Below, one piece after another: positions 22,999 to 25,963 of a DNA stretch of 25,963 bases; positions within the stretch are counted from its first letter, which is position 1, and every line of letters starts with the position of its first letter. Origin of the DNA: JBBRYB01 sp038238115. GTDB lineage: Bacteria; Actinomycetota; Actinomycetes; Propionibacteriales; Nocardioidaceae. The translations under genes were made by a program, and so were the position numbers. The stretch is from positions 1 through 25,963 of the forward strand of contig JBBRYB010000041.1 in NCBI GenBank assembly GCA_038238115.1. The letters run 5' to 3'. Below the pieces are notes generated by a model, which was not told where the DNA came from, ran no database searches, and saw nothing but the letters and a program-made list of their open reading frames with translations.

Positions 22999-24723
22999 AT
23001 GACTCATCGCAGGACGAAGTTTCTTGCCGGTGCCGTGCTCGCAATGCTCGTCGTGGCGGCCTGCAGTGGCCATGGCAGTGGCACGCGCAGAACTGCCTCC
23101 CTCGGCGACAGCTCAGTGTTCGATCCTGATCGGCAGGCGCCGGCCGCACCGATCGAGGGTGCGGTCGCCGGCGGCACCGTCACGGTGTTGAGCGACGGGG
23201 GCTATGGGCTGGACCCGACGGAGGCCTATGCCGTGGAGCAGATGTCGATTCTGAGCGGTTTGGTGACGCGGTCGTTGACCCAGTACGTTTTGGACCCTGA
23301 CACCGGGAGGATGTTGCTCGTACCGGACCTGGCTACGGACATCGGCACTCCCAATGACGACTTCACTCAATGGTCGTTCACGATCCGTGACGGTGTCCGT
23401 TTCGAGAATGGCGCCGAGGTAACGGCCGATGATGTCGCTTTCGGCATCAAGCGATCGTTCGACCGCAAAGACTTTCCGTCAAGCGCGTCATACAGCAATC
23501 GGTACTTTCTCGATGGCCGCACCTATGAGGGGCCGTATCGGTCCGGCACCTATTATGACGGAATCACCGTGGACGGTAACACCTTGACGATCAAGATGGC
23601 CCGACCCTTCCCTGATATGCCGTACTGGGCCGCATTTCCTGCCATGGGTCCGATTCGACAGTCGGGCAGCGATCCGGAGACGTATTGGCGGCACCCGCTG
23701 GCGACAGGGCCCTACATGGTCGAGGCATTCAAACCGGACCAGTCGCTGATTTTGGTTCGTAACGAGCATTGGGACCCGAGTACCGACCCCGGACGGCACG
23801 CCTACCCCGACCGTTACGTCTTTCACTTCGGCCTGGATCACGAGCAGATCGACGCAACGATTCTCGGGCACTCGAGGGCCGGAGAGACGACCCTGACGCC
23901 GGCAAACGTGCTCCCAGGCGATTATCGAACGGCGGATGAGCTGAACAGAGTGACCGTTGGGCCGGGGGGGTGCACCCGGTGGTGGGCGCCGGACTACCGC
24001 AAGATCACCGACCTGCGGGTACGGGAAGCCATCGGATACGCCTTCCCGTACAGGGACGCAGCCGAGCTGGTAGGCGACATCTTGGGTGTAACCTCACTGC
24101 CTGGCACCTCGATTCTTTCGCCAGCTTTCCCCGGCCGGAAGGATTACAACGTCCTCGACACTCAACCGGGGCGTACCGACCCGAAGATGGCCAGAGCGCT
24201 GCTGCAACAGGCCGGATACTCACCGGGCGACTTTCCGTTGGTGTGGCCCTATGACAAAAGCGATGCGACAGCCGTTAAGCTCAACGATCTATTCGTCAAG
24301 AGCTTTCAGGCCGCCGGATTCGCACCCAAACCCTACGCTACGACATCGCCCGAGGACTTTTTCCAAGTAAATCAGGATCCCGATGCGCCGCTGAACGTCC
24401 GGATACTCAATTTTATTTGCCCTGACTGGTGGTCCGGGAACTCATGGCTTCCGCAGGTGGTGCAATCCGACGGCGAGTGGAACTATTCGTTCTTCTCCGA
24501 ACCGGCGGTCGACAAGGCGATCGACCACATTAGCGCCCTACCCCTCGACCAGCAGTCGGCTGCGTGGGGAGAGTTGGATAAGACGGTCATGACTGACTAC
24601 TATCCAGTCCTCATTACTTCGTACAACGGCTTGGCGATGCTCCACGGTGCACGGATCGGCGGCATGAACGCTGGCGGCGGCGTCGGCTCGCTGATCTGGA
24701 ACGACCTCTACGTCATGCAATGA
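22999..24723 (+). CDS. ABC transporter family 5 solute-binding lipoprotein
   Basis: A 574-residue exported lipoprotein. The N-terminus has basic residues (THRRTK), a hydrophobic stretch and the lipobox VVAAC, giving Cys22 as the lipidated residue. The mature part has the SBP_bac_5 layout: GGTVTVLSDGGYGLDPTEAY at the start, DLATDIGTPNDDFTQWSFTIRDGVRFENGAEVTADDVAFGIKR-type blocks, then the long hinge and C-lobe to the end. This class binds oligopeptides, nickel or similar ligands for ABC import; the ligand is not determinable. No permease or ATPase gene follows, so it is an orphan here. ATG 22999 is preferred to the ATG at 22978 because it puts the signal peptide at the usual distance. Some AT-richer stretches stand out against the neighbours. 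Confidence 0.92.
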   Translation: MTHRRTKFLAGAVLAMLVVAACSGHGSGTRRTASLGDSSVFDPDRQAPAAPIEGAVAGGTVTVLSDGGYGLDPTEAYAVEQMSILSGLVTRSLTQYVLDPDTGRMLLVPDLATDIGTPNDDFTQWSFTIRDGVRFENGAEVTADDVAFGIKRSFDRKDFPSSASYSNRYFLDGRTYEGPYRSGTYYDGITVDGNTLTIKMARPFPDMPYWAAFPAMGPIRQSGSDPETYWRHPLATGPYMVEAFKPDQSLILVRNEHWDPSTDPGRHAYPDRYVFHFGLDHEQIDATILGHSRAGETTLTPANVLPGDYRTADELNRVTVGPGGCTRWWAPDYRKITDLRVREAIGYAFPYRDAAELVGDILGVTSLPGTSILSPAFPGRKDYNVLDTQPGRTDPKMARALLQQAGYSPGDFPLVWPYDKSDATAVKLNDLFVKSFQAAGFAPKPYATTSPEDFFQVNQDPDAPLNVRILNFICPDWWSGNSWLPQVVQSDGEWNYSFFSEPAVDKAIDHISALPLDQQSAAWGELDKTVMTDYYPVLITSYNGLAMLHGARIGGMNAGGGVGSLIWNDLYVMQ

Positions 24724-24750
24724 GGCATGGCAAACAGGTGAAGGAGGCTC

Positions 24751-25040
24751 TTAGTCTCTACATGCGGCCGTGAACAGGTCGATGTACCGGCTCAAGTGCA
24801 GGTCGCCGATGAAGTCGGCGCGTACTGTGCCTGAGCAGCGTGCCCGAGCCGCGCGGCCAGATCGGCATCGCGAAGTAGCGGGGTCAGCGCCGAGCCGAAC
24901 TCCGACGGATCCTCGGGGTTTTGCAGCAACCGGCCGTCCCGGCCGTCGACAATCTGGTCGGGGATGCCGCCGATGGCCGACGCGACCACCGGTCGCGCCT
25001 TCCACATGGCCTCGGTAACCGTCAGGCCGAACCCCTCCAC
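24751..25040 (-). pseudogene. Glycosyltransferase (GT4 / trehalose-synthase-like) C-terminal fragment
   Basis: The minus strand reads EGFGLTVTEAMWKARPVVAS, IGGIPDQIVDGRDGRLLQNPED and LTPLLRDADLAARLGHAAQ, the nucleotide-sugar-binding C-terminal block of GT4 glycosyltransferases; the MWK and GGIPDQIVDG wording is like trehalose-synthase-type enzymes. Near 24825 a one-base loss shifts the frame, and the true end VRADFIGDLHLSRYIDLF continues in another frame to a stop near 24751. A TAG directly precedes the fragment at about 25041, and about 300 upstream residues are missing. It is a dead gene end bounded by rearrangement. Confidence 0.8.
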
Positions 25041-25169
25041 CTAGCTCTCTTTTGGACGACCACTGCGGAGTGGCGCGGCACTGCTGCGTTGCTCGCGACT
25101 TGCATCTACCTGCGGATCCGGCTCAGTGCGAAACGGAACAGACGTATTTTGGCTCAAGCTCAGGGCTGA
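25041..25169 (+). other. Possible 3' gene fragment
   Basis: Directly beyond the glycosyltransferase breakpoint a plus-strand frame reads LALFWTTTAEWRGTAALLAT, then CIYLRIRLSAKRNRR and a short tail to a TGA at 25167-25169. It looks like a hydrophobic segment followed by a basic tail, as at the end of a membrane protein. No start of its own is seen and no family is recognised. Confidence 0.25.
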
Positions 25170-25225
25170 CCCGCCGAGCTCCTTTCTCCACTCGCCGCGT
25201 CAGCTCTGTATAGGAGTGCCCTATG

Positions 25226-25963
25226 TCAAGCTGCGACTTGTTGTCGTCCCTTGTGGAGTGCCGGGTCGAACGCGACGCCGTCTTGCCAGCACCGCCAGAT
25301 GATGCGGATCCAGGCCCTGGCGAGGATGCGGATGGCGTGTGGATGGCGGCATCCTCGGGTGATGGCTCGTCGGTAGATGTCGGCTGCTCACGGGTCTGCC
25401 ATGCGGCTGCCGTTCGCGAAGTCCATCACCGCGGCGCGGAGCTTCTTGTTGCAGGACCACCGGAACACGGTCTGCTCACGTTTGCCGGACTGGCGCGTCG
25501 ATGGCGATGCTCCGGCCAGGGCGGCCAGCGCATCGTCGGAGGGGAACCGTTCGCGGCAGTCACCGATCTCAGCCAGCAGGGTCGCGGCGCGGACCATCCC
25601 TGATCGGGGCAGGCTGGCGAAGATGTGCTGGTCGGGATGGGCGGCAAACAGCTGGGAGATGTCTTCTTCGACCTGTTCGACCTCAGCGTTGAGCGCCTCG
25701 ATTATTGCCACCAGACTGAGGGTGATGCGGCCACGGGCCGCACCCTCGGCTCCGGTCAGACCTGGAGCCGCTTCAGTGAGACGCTCGAACAGGGTCTCCG
25801 CGGTGACGCCACCGGTATAGCCCACCGACACCAGCCAGGCCTGGAGGCGTCGTGGTGACAACCAGGCCACTTTGTCCGCGGTCGGGAATCGGGTCAGGAA
25901 CGCCAGCGTGATCTTGCTGCCGGGCCGGGTGAACAGGCCAACTGCTCCCGGAACAGCCAACTC
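25226..25963 (-). pseudogene. IS110-family transposase, interrupted by an internal stop and cut by the window end
   Basis: The visible part is the C-terminal half of an IS110 transposase. It has the linker region (VGLFTRPGSKITLAFLTRFP), a helical part, and a Transposase_20 domain with IFASLPRSGMVRAATLLAEIGD, the GASPSTRQSGKR segment holding the catalytic Ser, and FRWSCNKKLRAAVMDFA. An in-frame TGA at 25390-25388 stands where relatives read Trp (NPWAADIYRR); the family sequence resumes right after it and runs to a TGA at 25226. The N-terminal DEDD domain and any upstream bridge-RNA region would lie beyond 25963. Whether the copy is dead depends on the internal stop. Confidence 0.85.

Noticed and set aside
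25388..25390. TGA as selenocysteine or recoded Trp
   Set aside because: No selenocysteine insertion element was seen and IS110 transposases are not selenoproteins. Other genes in the window use TGA as their stop.
1..25963. tRNA, rRNA, CRISPR arrays, phage genes
   Set aside because: No cloverleaf-like segments, rRNA signatures, regularly spaced repeats or phage structural proteins were recognised.

Overview
The window is high-GC DNA with dense, short-spaced genes, GTG/ATG starts, AGGAGG-type ribosome sites and ATGA stop/start overlaps. Its family content (NarL-type two-component systems with GAF kinases, MMPL plus ABC export, a LAL-type LuxR regulator, DUF2306 and DUF4386 membrane proteins) points to an actinobacterium. 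A Nocardioides-like member of the Propionibacteriales is my guess; the sequence alone does not prove it.

Layout. (1) Positions 1-2300: a 31-bp palindrome at 22-52 of unknown function, then a thioredoxin-reductase-like flavoprotein with a small membrane protein (minus strand), divergent from an XRE-cupin regulator. (2) Positions 2460-7039: a single-domain receiver (plus) converges on a minus-strand signalling operon of NarL-type response regulator, canonical GAF histidine kinase and a second kinase-like membrane protein. That last protein has lost the phospho-acceptor His, the N-box Asn and the G1-box Asp, so it reads as a pseudokinase. (3) Positions 7277-13681: divergent from the regulator, an MMPL exporter, an ABC ATPase and an ABC permease are joined by ATGA overlaps. 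They are followed by an MDR reductase, an SDR and a frameshifted SRPBCC gene. The layout suggests a sensed efflux/detoxification module. (4) Positions 13690-14490: a decayed IS3-family remnant whose terminal repeat appears to supply the last codons and stop of a DUF4386 gene. (5) Positions 14472-20051: a minus-strand group of a LAL regulator, a seven-helix-type membrane protein, a multiply frameshifted DUF2306 gene, a small conserved protein, a doubtful small ORF and the DUF4386 protein. An inverted repeat lies upstream of the membrane gene. (6) Positions 20165-21421: an MFS/GPH-type transporter. (7) Positions 21839-25963: a mobile, rearranged stretch with a truncated gene end, a complete IS6-family element (about 792 bp, imperfect terminal repeats, no target duplication), an orphan oligopeptide-type lipoprotein, a frameshifted glycosyltransferase fragment and an IS110-family transposase interrupted by an in-frame TGA and cut by the window end.

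The best candidates for something not routinely described are the regulator/kinase/pseudokinase operon with its convergent stand-alone receiver beside the export operon, and the DUF2306 pseudogene that keeps coupled ATGA junctions at both ends. No RNA genes, CRISPR arrays or phage structural genes were seen.
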